Origin: Palaemon carinicauda
Lineage: Eukaryota > Arthropoda > Malacostraca > Decapoda > Palaemonidae
DNA length: 64,000 nucleotides
Assembly: GCF_036898095.1 (NCBI RefSeq)
Contig: NC_090759.1
Location: 23,116,403-23,180,402, forward strand
Direction: 5' to 3'
Position numbers and translations under genes: made by a program
The notes under the pieces: model-generated
What the model saw: only the letters and a program-made list of their open reading frames with translations
The model's database searches: none
Told to the model about the DNA's origin: nothing
Shown: positions 47,450 to 57,400 of the stretch, piece by piece
Position numbering within the stretch: the first letter of the stretch is position 1
Layout of the letters: every line of letters starts with the position of its first letter

Positions 47450-50400
47450 AGGTGTTCTTGCTGGACTGTGGCCTGGATGGCTGAGGCTTTTGCGGAGGGG
47501 GACCTTCCCTGTAGGACCAGGAGGTCTAGGCCCTCTGGAGGAGAGAGTCTTTGGTTGGACTTTCTCCATTGGTCAGCTGCTCGCTCGACATCTTTTATAC
47601 TGAACAGAGAGGGTCCTTCCAACATAGAAATCCTCAGCCTGGTCACCTCCACCTTAGGAACCTGTCAATGGAATTTCTCTATCACCGAGTCCCTTCGCTT
47701 AAAAATTAGGTTGGCCCACAGGTTGACTACCTGATGGGAGAGGAACTCCATGGTTCAGGTACCTGATAACAGGGAAGTCGCCATTGATCTCCCCGTGCTC
47801 TCTTTGGACCAATCATCAGTTCTATTGTAGTGTCTAATAGACCCCGACCATAGATCCAGCCACAAGGTTGCCTGCATGGCAAATTTCGCGACTTTCTCTA
47901 TGTTGAGAGCATCTATGGCTGAGAAGATGACCAGAAGACTGGAAAATCTGTTGTAAGGGACCCTTCTTGACAGGGCTTTGATAGCAAGATCTAGTGGTAG
48001 AGATGAGTGTCTCTTGTCCGTGACCTCGTAATACCTCCTCTGCTGGATGAAAGGAGGCGATAGGAGCTTTGAGGAGGCTTTTGCATGAAGAGAGCTCATC
48101 GTACCTGCTATCTAAGTGAAGGTCTTCTTCCTGGCCCCCTTCAAACTCTTTAACCAAGGTAAAGCTGCACTACCCTTCGGAGGTCTCTGGGTGCCGTAGA
48201 TATGGACCAGAACAGTGTCTTTCCCTCTTGAGGGGTAACAGCTTGTTTGTCTAGGCTATTAATGGCCCTCATACAGGCCAAGACCTGTCAAAAAATGTAA
48301 TTGGACTCTTTCTCCTCTGCCTCAGTGTATTGCAGACCAACTGGTCTAGAGAGATAGTCCTCACTTCCTGAGTCCTGATCGTCATCCAACCACGAGATCT
48401 CATCCATACGAGCCCAGGGTGGGTTATAGTCGTCATCATACCTGGACGTGGAAATGTCTCTTGAAGATGTCACTGCTGCTGAAGGCGCTTCCTCACTAGC
48501 CTTCTCCTGGATCTGCCATGAAGACCTTAACTGAGGTGTTTTTAGGCATCATCTTTGAATCCTTGTTCTCCCTTTGGGGAGGGTGGAACTCCTCTAGCAG
48601 GGAAGGTCTCGAGTCCTCCCTGGGTCTGCTGGAATGAGGAACATCCTTTGGAGCCAACTGGGGCTGGTGCGAAGAGGTAGAGGTGGTGCGCTGCTCCGGA
48701 GGAACCACCTTGATAGAGGAGAGGCGGTACGATGATGTCAGAGCTCTCAGAGATTGAGAATCTTGGCTTGTACGGGGGTGAAGGATGTCAACTTGGGGAG
48801 GAGTATGATCATTCCGTCTCCTCTTCCTTGTAGTCATGAACGGAGTCATGTGCAGCTGGGAGAAATCTTGCTGTACCATCACCACTGTGCCTGTAGGAAC
48901 CTGCATCCTGGATCTGATAGGAGAGACTAAATTCTGATGTTGGTCTCTGGAAGCTTCTGCTATTGTAGATTTACGTCTAGGGTCACTGAGAGGCGAAGAG
49001 GCCCTTGACGAGATCGATTTCTCCAAAGGGATCCTTGGTGTACTCGTGGGATGCTGCCAATAACTGCTTCCACGAGGTCGCGGCACCAGACACTGCCAGA
49101 CTCACCGCCTTCACCAAGGCGTTTAACCAAGGAACATCCTTCTCGAAGGATGGGAAGGAAGAGGTCTTCTCAACGGATAGGGCAAGGATGATGAGCACTT
49201 CCTAAGAGACCTGGGTTTCGGCACCTGGAAAGGAGGAGAGGGGTCGCTTACTTAGCCGTAAAGGGACTGGCGTGGCCAGTTGCTTTGGCTTAGAAGAGCG
49301 AGTTGGAGAATGCGCAGAGGGCTCAGGAACTCTGCGGCTACGAAGGGCACTGGCTGGTTCCTCGCTGCTGGACTGGCGTGTGGAGCTTGGCGCCGACGCT
49401 CTACCGGCTGGGTGTGCGTTGATGGAAGGAGACGGGTAGAAGTGTCATTATACTTGCTGCTATGAGCTTGTAAGCTGATGATGAAGAGTGCACAGGGGTT
49501 GGCTCGAGAGCTGAGCCTGAAGGTCTGGGCCAGTGTGTGTCAAGCACACCCACATTGCGAGCTGCAGCAGAAGGTCTGGGCGGGCAGGCAACTGGAACAC
49601 ATGAAGATGGGAGCTAGTGCAAGGATCCTATGCCTTGAAAAAATCATGAGATGCATGCCGGACATAAGGAGGTGACATCATCTTGGTAGCGTGTAGCCAG
49701 GGAACGTGGTAAAATGTGCTGATGCATAGGCGACTGCTTACTCGCTGAAGGGCGGTGACGAGATGGAGCTGGGTCACGCACGGAAGCGCTCCTGGATCTA
49801 TGATGAGAAGATATCCCACCATCACGATGGTCATCACGGGAGCTCCTACTCTCTGCACTGACAGGCGAGGGTAGAGAACACTGGGTAGTGCGGCATGCTC
49901 TACGCTCTGGAAAGGAAGCCGTGGTGGACTAGAACCCCGTAGGGGAATAAAAAGCACTCCTGGACTCTGGAACAGGAATAGGTGAGGATGGCGGGTGTTG
50001 AACTCGCAGGGGGTGAGCAACCTCCACAGGGGAACTATGCTCCGACAGACTGGAAAATGGCAGAGGCAAAGCTGGGCGCCGTCTAGAAGATCCATGCGGC
50101 GGGGACCACTCCAGAGAGGACCTAACCCGTGAATGAAAAAGTGAACCCCCAGAGGAACAGGATCATGCCTCAGACTTTGGCACTCTATGCAGATTAAGCG
50201 TACGTAGAACGAGGGGAAGAGTGGTTGTCGGCGGCAGGGGTTGTGGGAGGTGAAGGTGGAGAATCTGAAACCAGCAACACAGAGCTGGCAGCACAAGCAA
50301 GGAACTTTTCTGGCACAAAGCTTTTGGAGTCCTTCGAAGGATAACATAACTCAGTGTTTGCTTCCTCTCAGCACCCATCTGCAGCAATTCTACAAGACCT

Positions 50401-50960
50401 TCCTTTGACAGGGACCAGCAACAACAAGTGAAGGCCAGATCTGTAACAGATCGTCAAATGAGAAAGCCTCCCCTGCAAGGAAGGGCGGCGCTGCTTCGCC
50501 AGGGGAAGCGACGTCTTTTGAACCTATGGGTTATCCTAGAGTTAAATGGTCCACACACCTGTTTGATCGATCGCCTGGGGAGACCTGGCAAGAAGGAGCT
50601 TTGGGAGGAAATCGAGGAGTTAAAGAAGAAGTCCGAGGTTTCTTTGACTTTGAGGATGACCCTGCAAGAGAAGAATCCCTCTTAGAATTCTTCTTATGCA
50701 GCCATCCAAATCTCTCCCACTGGGAGGAAGACCACTCCCGAAACTCCTCACAAGTGTCATCATGTGTACGCAATCGTCCTCGACAGGCCAGACACAATGA
50801 AAAAGGGTCGGTCTTGACAGCAGACATGAAGGTACCCCATTTGCGCCCTTCAGGTTCTGGACAAGTTCATAGGATGACCAGAAATAAGTCCCAATCTCTC
50901 TTGAAAAGAAACAGAAAAGTAAATAATTACAGTCGTCCAAAGGGCAGTCAAGGTTAGGAG
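47450..50960 (-). pseudogene. DIRS-type gag-like region
   Basis: Minus-strand frames in order from the 5' side: 50,531-50,827 starts MSAVKTDPFSLCLACRGRLR and has the SSSQWERFGWLHKKNSKRD word (zinc-binding segment with some Cys lost). 49,628-50,347 is a 239-codon variable region. 48,983-49,198 contains EKDVPWLNALVKAVSLAVSG. 48,496-49,086 is Ser/Pro/Arg-rich with TTRKRRRNDHTPPQVDIL and SRPSLLEEFHPPQREN. 47,755-48,099 has PPFIQQRRYYEVTDKRHSSL, SLPLDLAIKALSRRVPYN and EKVAKFAMQATLWLDLW. 47,440-47,750 has VVNLWANLIFKRRDSV. All are homologous, block by block, to the copies at 39.6-41.3 and 52.4-53.2 kb. Probably one polyprotein broken by frameshifts. Confidence 0.6.
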
Positions 50961-51049
50961 GCGAAGAGAGACAACGTCCGCACTCGGCCAAACTAAAAGA
51001 AAAAATGACGAGACAACACTGCTCCATGTGAGCGGGGTAGCTGGTACTA

Positions 51050-51170
51050 ACCCCTAATCCCCGGTAACTAACGGTGGGGAAGTTACACCTAGCTAAAAGT
51101 GTTATTGCTAGTCTTCCAGCTTTGCCAAAATTATATCACTAACAAAAAGAAAAAGGGTTTGTATTTAGTT
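51050..51170 (-). repeat. Terminal repeat at the 5' end of the 43-51 kb DIRS copy
   Basis: The same terminal family as at 41,360-41,565 and 53,310-53,430, ending GGGTTTGTATTTAGTTTTGG then AACAA. Confidence 0.7.
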
Positions 51171-51188
51171 TTGGAACAAGTGTAGGCT

Positions 51189-51468
51189 ATTTTTCCGAAC
51201 TATAAAATTCTTGAGCTTTTTAGTAGGACATATTGTTCCGGCTTGCTGGCTGGAAAACTAGCCATAAACTTTTACCCAAGGTATAACAACACAGTGCTAG
51301 TTAGCAGGGGGTAGACCAGCCGAGGTAGCTCAAACACTCACCATGTGTATTACGTCACTTTTTTATTGCAGGAAGGACTTTCTAAGGGGATAAGTGATGG
51401 CAGGACAAGTATGTGTAAAGAGCTCAAGGTTTGTCAAGTTAGGAAAAATTAAAATTTCTTGAAAATAT
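51189..51468. repeat. DIRS-associated terminal unit, copy 3
   Basis: Opens TTTTTCCGAACTATAAAATTC and closes with the inverse GAGCTCAAGGTTTGTCAAGT, then TAGGAAAAATTAAAATTTC. The interior carries GTGCTAGTTAGCAGGGGGTAG. It sits between two DIRS-family insertions. Confidence 0.65.
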
Positions 51469-51682
51469 GGATTTTCATCATAAAATGACAAATTCGTAGA
51501 TAATTTGTATTTTTCCTAACTATACAAACCTTAGCTATTTAATAGGGGTATTACTTTCGGCGTAGCTGAAATGACGAGCCATTAAAATTTAACGAGGGTT
51601 TACTACCCACAACGCTAGTTAGCGGGGGTAGGGGGAGGGTAGCTTGCTACCCCTCCTCCTCACACACCTGTGCTTGACCTCA

Positions 51683-52190
51683 CTATGCTTGGAGGTAGGA
51701 CTTCACGGGGGATAGGGCTGGCGAGCGCCGGCGAGCAGGGGAAGAGATTATCTTCCCCTTTGCGCCCAGATCCGAAGATCGTGGTCGCGCAAGAGAACGT
51801 TGGCACACAGGCGAGTGCTGGCGCGTAGGAGAACGCTGGCGCGCAGGAGATCGTGCGCGCGCATCAGGATTAGGGCTCGCAGTGGCGCACTGGCAGGCAG
51901 GTGAGCGCTGGCGCGCAGGAGAGCGCTGGCGCGCAGGAGAGCGCTGGCGCGCAGGAGAGCGCTGGCGCGCAGGAGAGCGCTGGCGCACTCTAACAGGCTA
52001 TGGAACAGGCGAGCGCTTGCGCACAATTGCGCACCGGCGCGTAGGAGATCGATGGCGCGCCGAAGGGACCGAAGACCACTTGAAGACAGGATTCGTGGGC
52101 GCCCACAGCGCATCAGCGGCGACGGCAGATCAGCAGGTCTGGCGGGTGGAAGGTCGGCGTGCCCTTTGTAAGGACGACCTTCCACCGAAA
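51683..52190 (-). pseudogene. Arg-Ser-Pro repeat region of the gag-like frame
   Basis: The minus-strand frame 51,683-51,988 repeats the hexapeptide RQRSPA at least five times, then degenerates to RQHSPVC and RQRSLARP. A second minus frame (51,748-52,185) reads the same DNA as Ala/Leu/Arg/Ser. The six-residue period comes from an 18-bp DNA repeat. The region corresponds in position to the variable part of the other gag copies. Confidence 0.55.
51903..51990. repeat. 18-bp tandem repeat
   Basis: Unit GAGCGCTGGCGCGCAGGA: four perfect copies starting at 51,903, 51,921, 51,939 and 51,957, plus a partial fifth. Degenerate copies flank it on both sides. Confidence 0.95.
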
Positions 52191-52390
52191 GAGATCACGA
52201 ACGATCTGTAGAGAGGTCCAGGGATGTAGCTGGCAGGGTCGGTGATCGACGACGAGGTTCCTCTGCGGCGGACTGCGGGGATGACGAGCCGAAGAGGCGC
52301 CTCCTCACACCCTTGTGAGGCGAAGGAAGTCCTCTACGGCGAAGAGGAAGGCGGGCTTTGTGCCTTATATGCCCTCTGGGGGCCGTGGGG

Positions 52391-53162
52391 TCAGGAATGA
52401 CCATCAGTCCTCCGAAGAGGAGTCTCTGTCAGTGAACTCCCCCAAGGGGGAGAATCACCTGCAGGAAAGACCGTTGGACTTAGTTCCTCCCTTGAAGGAT
52501 GTTCGGAGGGGGGAACTAAGCCTTCAACTACATCGACAACATCAGGAGCAGAGGTTTGACCCAACTCATCAGAAGCCTCTGCCACAACAACGTCGACGAT
52601 AGACAGAGGATCGACCTCTGCTAAAGTCTGCGATTGCTTGACAGCTGCTCCCAATTTGATCATGTCAAACAAGGCTTCCTTGGAGGGCAAACCCTGAAGC
52701 CCCAAGGAAGCCGAAAGCTGCAACAAATCATGGTTAGACACATTAACATGAGAATCAATATCCTCTCAAACCCCGAGATCGGTCAACAGAACTGCGGCCT
52801 ACGCTACCACTCGACAGTTTCTCGGGAGAAACCGATCGAGTGGGAGCTTCGGAGGAGGTTTGGGGTATGGAAGAAGAAGCCTTGGGTTCTTCTCCTTTCA
52901 AAGAACTCTTCGAAGGAGAAATATCCCGCTTGGACTTCTTCTTCCGGCCCCGGGAAAACCTCTCCCACTGGGAGGTAGACCACTCCCCACACTCACCACA
53001 TACATTACTTCTATCACACCGTTGGCCCCTACAGAAAGGACATAGGGTGGGAGGGTCCGTTTCGACCGCCGACATATAAGTTCCACAAGGGCGGTCAGGT
53101 AAACCGGGACACTTCCGCATCGCAGAGGCCAACTTCACAACACTCTGTCGAAGAAAAGGCAA
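52391..53162 (-). pseudogene. Gag-like N-terminal region with Cys-rich motif, best copy
   Basis: The frame 52,755-53,162 reads SAMRKCPGLPDRPCGTYMS, AVETDPPTLCPFCRGQRCD, RSNVCGECGEWSTSQWERF and RKKKSKRDISPSKSS. Six cysteines are spaced C-x8-C ... C-x2-C-x4-C ... C-x2-C, consistent with metal binding. The strongly basic stretch after it suggests nucleic-acid binding. After a frame change, 52,391-52,741 reads MSNHDLLQLSASLGLQGLPS and KEALFDMIKLGAAVK. This is the cleanest version of a motif present in four copies in the window. The function is inferred. Confidence 0.6.
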
Positions 53163-53309
53163 AACAAAAGATCAGTTAAATGGCTGTCAGATAAGGCGAG
53201 GGTGATAGCGGACACGTCCGTCTAGCACCCGAGCCGAGAGCAAAGTGAACTCAGCACAGGTGTGTGTGTGTGTGTGGGGGGGAGGGAGGGGTAGAAAGCT
53301 ACTCTCCCT

Positions 53310-53435
53310 ACCACCCCGCTAACTAGCGGTGGGGTAGTAAACCCTTGTTAAAATTCTAATGCTCATCATTTCAGCTATGCCGAAAGTAATTACCCATATT
53401 AAATAGCGTGGTTTGTATTTCAGTTACGGAACAAA
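53310..53435 (-). repeat. Right inverted terminal repeat of the gag-only derivative
   Basis: Inverse of 51,487-51,640, ending ATTTCAGTTACGGAACAAAT, which is the second type of outer end found again, inverted, at 62,585-62,620. Confidence 0.75.
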
Positions 53436-53519
53436 TCATTGTTGTACCCACCGTTGTTGCCAGAGAGCCCTGGGGTGTAGGGCTGGTGAGCAACGGCAGC
53501 CTGAGATTCAGGAGCGTTG

Positions 53520-53705
53520 CGAACAGACCCCTAGTTGGAGGACCTCATAAAGTCGGGACTTTGTCGGCTACATGGCGATCCAAAGTCCATTCGGTATACC
53601 TTATCTGAGATGCTGTGCACAGATTGTCAGCGAGCACGTTCTTCCAGTCTGGAAAGAAGCGGGCTGATAGTGGTACCGAACAGACTTTGGCCCATCTTAG
53701 TGTTT
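53520..53705 (-). pseudogene. DIRS RNase H C-terminal segment
   Basis: The minus strand reads LSARFFPDWKNVLADNL and RYTEWTLDRHVADKV. Family equivalents are ...ARF(V/I)PG..NVLAD.LSR and (H/Y)TEWTLDP.V, which lie at the end of RNase H and just after it. About 55 residues are recognisable. Confidence 0.6.
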
Positions 53706-53949
53706 ATACTGTTAGATGGGAAGAGGCTATGAGCAAGTTCCTTCTTGCTTGTTAATGTGAGTCTCTATGTGGTGTCGTCCATCACATCACTGAGTGGTCT
53801 GTTAGGAACCAATGAGGCTGCTGAAGGACCGGAAAGTTGGCCTTCATCTCTTAACAGATTTTAGTAAAGGTACTTTCGGGCTCTGTCCAGAGGGCTAAGG
53901 TTGTGTGGTGCAGCACTATGGTCCCTCCTCTTCTTTTTCCGACTCAAGT

Positions 53950-54750
53950 CTCATGGAATGGGAGTCGTTCTCGTTTCGAGAAGGTTTGGTGGAGATTGGT
54001 GTCTAGAATCATTCCCAGATACACTAGTCTTCTGGGAGGGAAGTAGGGAAGATTTCCGTAGGTTTACCCTGATCACTGCATCTTGGTAAAAAGACTTCAG
54101 AAGTTCCAGTGTTAATGCAAGGTTGCTACTGAGTCTGCTAAGGTCAGTCAGTCGTCCCGAGACAGAGGAGATAGAAGACAATCCTGTGAGACCAGGATGG
54201 GTATAGTGGAAAGACCGAAGCACAGTGCCTTGAACTGGTGTTTCTTGTTTGTCTAGACTGAATCTTCCAACCTTCCTAGATGGATGGTTTGGACCTGGGA
54301 GTAAGCGTCCTTTAGGTCCAGTGTGCAAATGAAGACCTGAGGTCTTAGCCCTTGTTCGAACTCCAACATGGTGTGGACATCGACCCAAAGGGATAGCTTC
54401 TTGCGGATCCTTTTGCATGGAAGATTGTCGATGCTGGAGTCTTGACTCGTGTCGTAAAGGATCAAGTGCGATGCCCAGTGCAAGAATTCTTCTCTGAGAG
54501 AGAATTCCTTTAACTTAACAGAAGGAAGGCAACGCTTGGCCTTACTATGCGCCCTGACGGGATTGATGCTATTCCTTAGAACAGCATCAATCTGGCAAAT
54601 GTTAATCAATGGTTGACCATTGGGTATCGTGGTTACTGTGCAGTTGGAGAGTGCTCGCAAGTAGTTCCCTGTCGACAAGCCGTTGATGAGGGTTGTTGAA
54701 CATTTGCCTATCACTTTAGTGTGATGGCGAACGGCCAGTAGCAAGAAGTA
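53950..54750 (-). pseudogene. DIRS reverse transcriptase
   Basis: Readable blocks: LRPQVFICTLDLKDAYSQVQ (box A intact), FKALCFGLSTIP, RDD-stop-LTLADS at about 54,140-54,160, and LVYLGMILDT near 53,990-54,030, with LRKSSLLPSQ just before it in another frame. The catalytic Asp-Asp (codons 54,151-54,156) survives, but the Trp of the usual DDWL is a TGA stop. Unlike the 43.7-44.4 kb copy, which has Asp-Glu there, this one keeps both Asp. Frameshifts separate all blocks. Confidence 0.7.
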
Positions 54751-54829
54751 TGTTGTACAATACCTTCTGATCTAGGAACTACAGGAAGCCGTTGACTAGT
54801 AAGTTCGAGTCACGAACTGCTGGCAAATT

Positions 54830-55215
54830 GGCGATGACCGATGAATCGGTGGTCTGTGAGCCGATGGTGAGTTAGAGATCAGCAAGCTGATTATGGTCCC
54901 CCCTGGTTGGTCAGAGATGAGCAAGCTGAAGGATGGGCTGGTCAGAGATCAGCGAGCTGAGCTCAATGATCAAAGAAAGATGAGCTGCCCATCGGTGATC
55001 TAGTGATCAGCAAGCTGATGACTGGTTATCGACTAGCAATCGGTGATTGGAAACACTAGCAATTGGAGATCGTTAGTCATTGGAAGGACTAGAGGTCAAA
55101 GATCAGCATTGAGCTAGCAATTGGCGATCTGGTGATCGGCGACCTAGCGATCAGTAAACTGTGAACTAGCCATCAGCAAACAGTGATCTAGAAATCCGAC
55201 TGTTGATGCTTTCCC
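54830..55215. repeat. Degenerate GATC-rich repeat region
   Basis: Words such as GATCAGCAAGCTGA, GGTGATCTAGTGATCAGC, AGCAATTGGAGATCG and GCGATCAGTAAACTG recur every 15-30 bp. The spacing is irregular, so this is a decayed minisatellite. It belongs to the variable region of the DIRS copy. Confidence 0.7.
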
Positions 55216-55439
55216 GTTTGCTGACGGTGGTCTGTCAAGGGAAAAAGAAACTTCAGAAGAGACTGGGACCAAGGATTCCCCGTTTCGATTCCCCTTGTAG
55301 GATGGAATCTTCGGGATCTTGAATCCTTCTGTGAAGCCTTATTCCTCTTTCCCAGTGGCAATGTTTATGTGTCTGCGGGGAGGAATGGGGCAATAGTGAC
55401 CAGTCCAAAAAGTTTTAATCCTTTTTACTGCCTATTGCG

Positions 55440-56510
55440 ATGGCACACAGGATGATGCTCGTGCTCAATTTCGGCCTGGAGAGCAGGCAAGTGCTGGCTC
55501 TTAGACAAGAGCTGGTGCATTGGATCTGCGAGCCCCGACTCTTTGGCAAGAGCTGGCGCATTGGATCTGAGACCGTAACTGCGCAGGAGGGTGCAGGAAA
55601 TTGCAGAAGAACGCTGGCGCGCAGTAAGGCACTGTGTAGTTTTGTCCATTCTCCCTAGAATGCACCAAAGCGTGTGACTGGTTGCGCAAGGGAGGGTGCA
55701 TCGGCGCGAGTAGTACGTGGAGACTGCTGGTGCCCGCGTGCGGAAGAGCATTGGCGCAGGAGACCATCAGTGCCCGGGCGCAGGAGACCATCAGCGCCCG
55801 GGCGCAGATGACCTTCTGCGTGCGCGCAAGATTATTGAAGCCCTAAAGTGCGCGCGGAAGGCCAACGTGTGCCCGCGCGTGGAATACCGTTGGCGCGGGC
55901 ACGTGCGGAAGGCCGTCGGCGCGGGCACGTGCGGAAGGCCGTCGGCGCGGGCACGTGCGGAAGGCTGTCGGCGCGGGCACGTGCGGAAGGCCGTCGGCGC
56001 GGGCACGTGCGGAAGGCCGTCGGCGCGGGCACGTGCGGAAGGCCGTCGGCGCGGGCACGTGCCAGACTGTTGGCGAGTGCGCGCGCAAGACTGTTGGCGA
56101 GTGCGCGCGCAAGACTGTTGGCGTGCTCGCGCGCACGGGAGACCATCGGCGCCCGCGAACGGAAAAAAGTTGGTGCGCGCGTGAAAGACTTGCGTCCGCG
56201 AGAGGAAGAAATTTGGTGCGCGCGTGCAAGACTGTTGGCGCGCGCGGAAGACTAGTGGCGGAAGATCGTCGGCGCGCGCACGGAAGATTGTCAGCGTGCA
56301 CGCGCAAGACTGTTGGTGCGGGCTCGTGCAAGACTGTTGGCGCGTGCGCGGAAGATTGTCGGTGTGCGCGCAAGACTGTTGGCACACACGCGTGTAAGAC
56401 TGTTGGCGTGCGCACGCGGAAAATCATCGGCGCGCGCACGGAAGATCGTTGGCGCGCGCGCAAGACTGTCGGAGGGCGCGCTAGCAGGGGAGACTGTTGG
56501 CGCACGCGGT
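55440..56510. repeat. GC-rich minisatellite region
   Basis: About 1 kb of units built around GGCGCG.GC(A)CG..CAAGACTGTT and GCGCGG..GGAAGAC/GGAGACCATC. Nearly all six frames are open for long distances, because stop codons are excluded by composition. The Arg/Ala/Thr/Gly-rich open frames here (100-220 codons) are by-products. The region lies where the other gag copies have the Ser/Pro/Arg variable segment. Confidence 0.85.
55892..56060. repeat. 26-bp tandem repeat core
   Basis: The unit begins GGCGCGGGCACGTGCGGAAG and ends GCCGTC. Copies start at 55,892, 55,918, 55,944, 55,970, 55,996 and 56,022, nearly identical, with one T/C difference in the third; a diverged unit starts at 56,048. Each unit holds the palindrome GCACGTGC. 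Confidence 0.95.
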
Positions 56511-56539
56511 AACGCTAATAGGTTGGCAGGTCAGCTGGC

Positions 56540-56995
56540 AGGACTACCAGTGGCAGGACTACCAGTGGCAGGACGATCAGGAACTGGGATGTGCCCTTTA
56601 GAAGGGCAAGCATCCACCGATGGGGAAGTGTAAAAAGGTCCGCGTTAAGAGTCCAGGACCGAAGTCCAAAGGACTACGTTGCATGGTAGATCGGTAGGTC
56701 ACCTGACAGGACTATCAGGAACTGGGATGTGCCCTTTAGAAGGGCGAGCATCCACTGATAGAGACTGTAAAAAGGTCTACGTTAGAGTCCAAGACCAAAG
56801 TCCAAAGGACTACATTGCATTGGTAGATCAGTAGGTCAGCTGGCAGGAATATTAGGAACTGGGATGTGCCCTTTGGAAGCGCGAGCATCCACCGATGGGA
56901 ACCGTAAAAAGGTCTGCGTTAAGAGTCCATGACCGAAATCCAAAGGACTACGATACAGCGCAAGGTCGCGCTGGTAGATCGGTAGGTCTGCTGCG
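56540..56995. repeat. 138-bp tandem repeat, about three copies
   Basis: The marker GAACTGGGATGTGCCCTTT occurs at 56,581, 56,719 and 56,857, exactly 138 bp apart. Each unit also carries GAGCATCCAC(C/T)GAT, AAAAAGGTC and CAAAGGACTAC. Confidence 0.9.
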
Positions 56996-57036
56996 CTGGT
57001 AGGTCTGGTTGATCATCCGAACAGGTTTCTCTATGA

Positions 57037-57400
57037 GTGGCCTCTCTCGCGAACGAGACAGGTGAACACTTCGTAGAAGAGACTAGAAGACGCTCATTGA
57101 GGGCCGGTGGATCAGCAAGATGACCTTTAACAGTAGCGATCCTCCGAAGAGGAGTCTCTATGAGTGGCCTCTCTTGAGAACGAGAGAGGTGAACACTTCA
57201 TAGAAGAGACTAGAAGACGCCCATGATGACGCCCATTGAGGGCAGGTGGATCAGCAAGCTGACCTTTAACAGTAGCGATCCTCCGAAGAGGGGTCTCTAG
57301 AGTGGCCTCTCTCGCGAACGAGAGAGGTGAACACTTCGTTGAAGAGACGTGCCAAGACCGTGCTCCGCCCCTGAAGGAAGAGAAACTCAGCAAGGGGGGA
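57037..57400. repeat. 127/138-bp tandem repeat, about three copies
   Basis: The marker GTGGCCTCTCT occurs at about 57,037, 57,164 and 57,302. The second unit has an 11-bp internal duplication (GACGCCCAT repeated near 57,216-57,236), which explains the longer spacing. Confidence 0.85.

Larger units (their letters stand above)
43165..51170 (-). mobile_element. DIRS-like retrotransposon, gag and RT copy, split by an RTE LINE
   Basis: Minus-strand element of about 8.0 kb including a ~3-kb plus-strand LINE insertion (44,420-47,445). From its 5' end it shows the terminal repeat (51,170-51,050: GTAACTAACGGTGGGGAAG, CCAGCTTTGCCAAAATTAT, GGGTTTGTATTTAGTTT). Then come gag-like frames (50,960-47,450), RT (44,410-43,695), and the start of RNase H (43,490-43,170), where it stops at the edge of the palindrome. 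RNase H end and recombinase are missing. A 215-bp retroposon piece interrupts pol at 43,498-43,712. Confidence 0.75.
51487..53435 (-). mobile_element. Gag-only DIRS derivative with inverted terminal repeats
   Basis: The left end GACAAATTCGTAGATAATTT...CCTAACTATACAAACC runs through CGGCGTAGCTGAAATGACGA, TTAACGAGGGTTTACTACCC and GCTAGTTAGCGGGGG (51,487-51,640). The right end (53,300-53,435) is its inverse over about 130 bp: CCCGCTAACTAGCGGTGGGG, AGCTATGCCGAAAGTAATTA and GTGGTTTGTATTTCAGTTA. Only the first part of the gag-like frame lies between. No RT, RNase H or recombinase. At ~1.95 kb it looks non-autonomous. Confidence 0.7.

Noticed and set aside
55892..56060. Possible CRISPR-like array
   Set aside because: The 26-bp units are contiguous with no unique spacers, and the genome is eukaryotic.
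55717..56512. Several 100-220-codon Arg/Ala-rich frames on both strands
   Set aside because: By-products of a GC-rich minisatellite that lacks stop codons in most frames.
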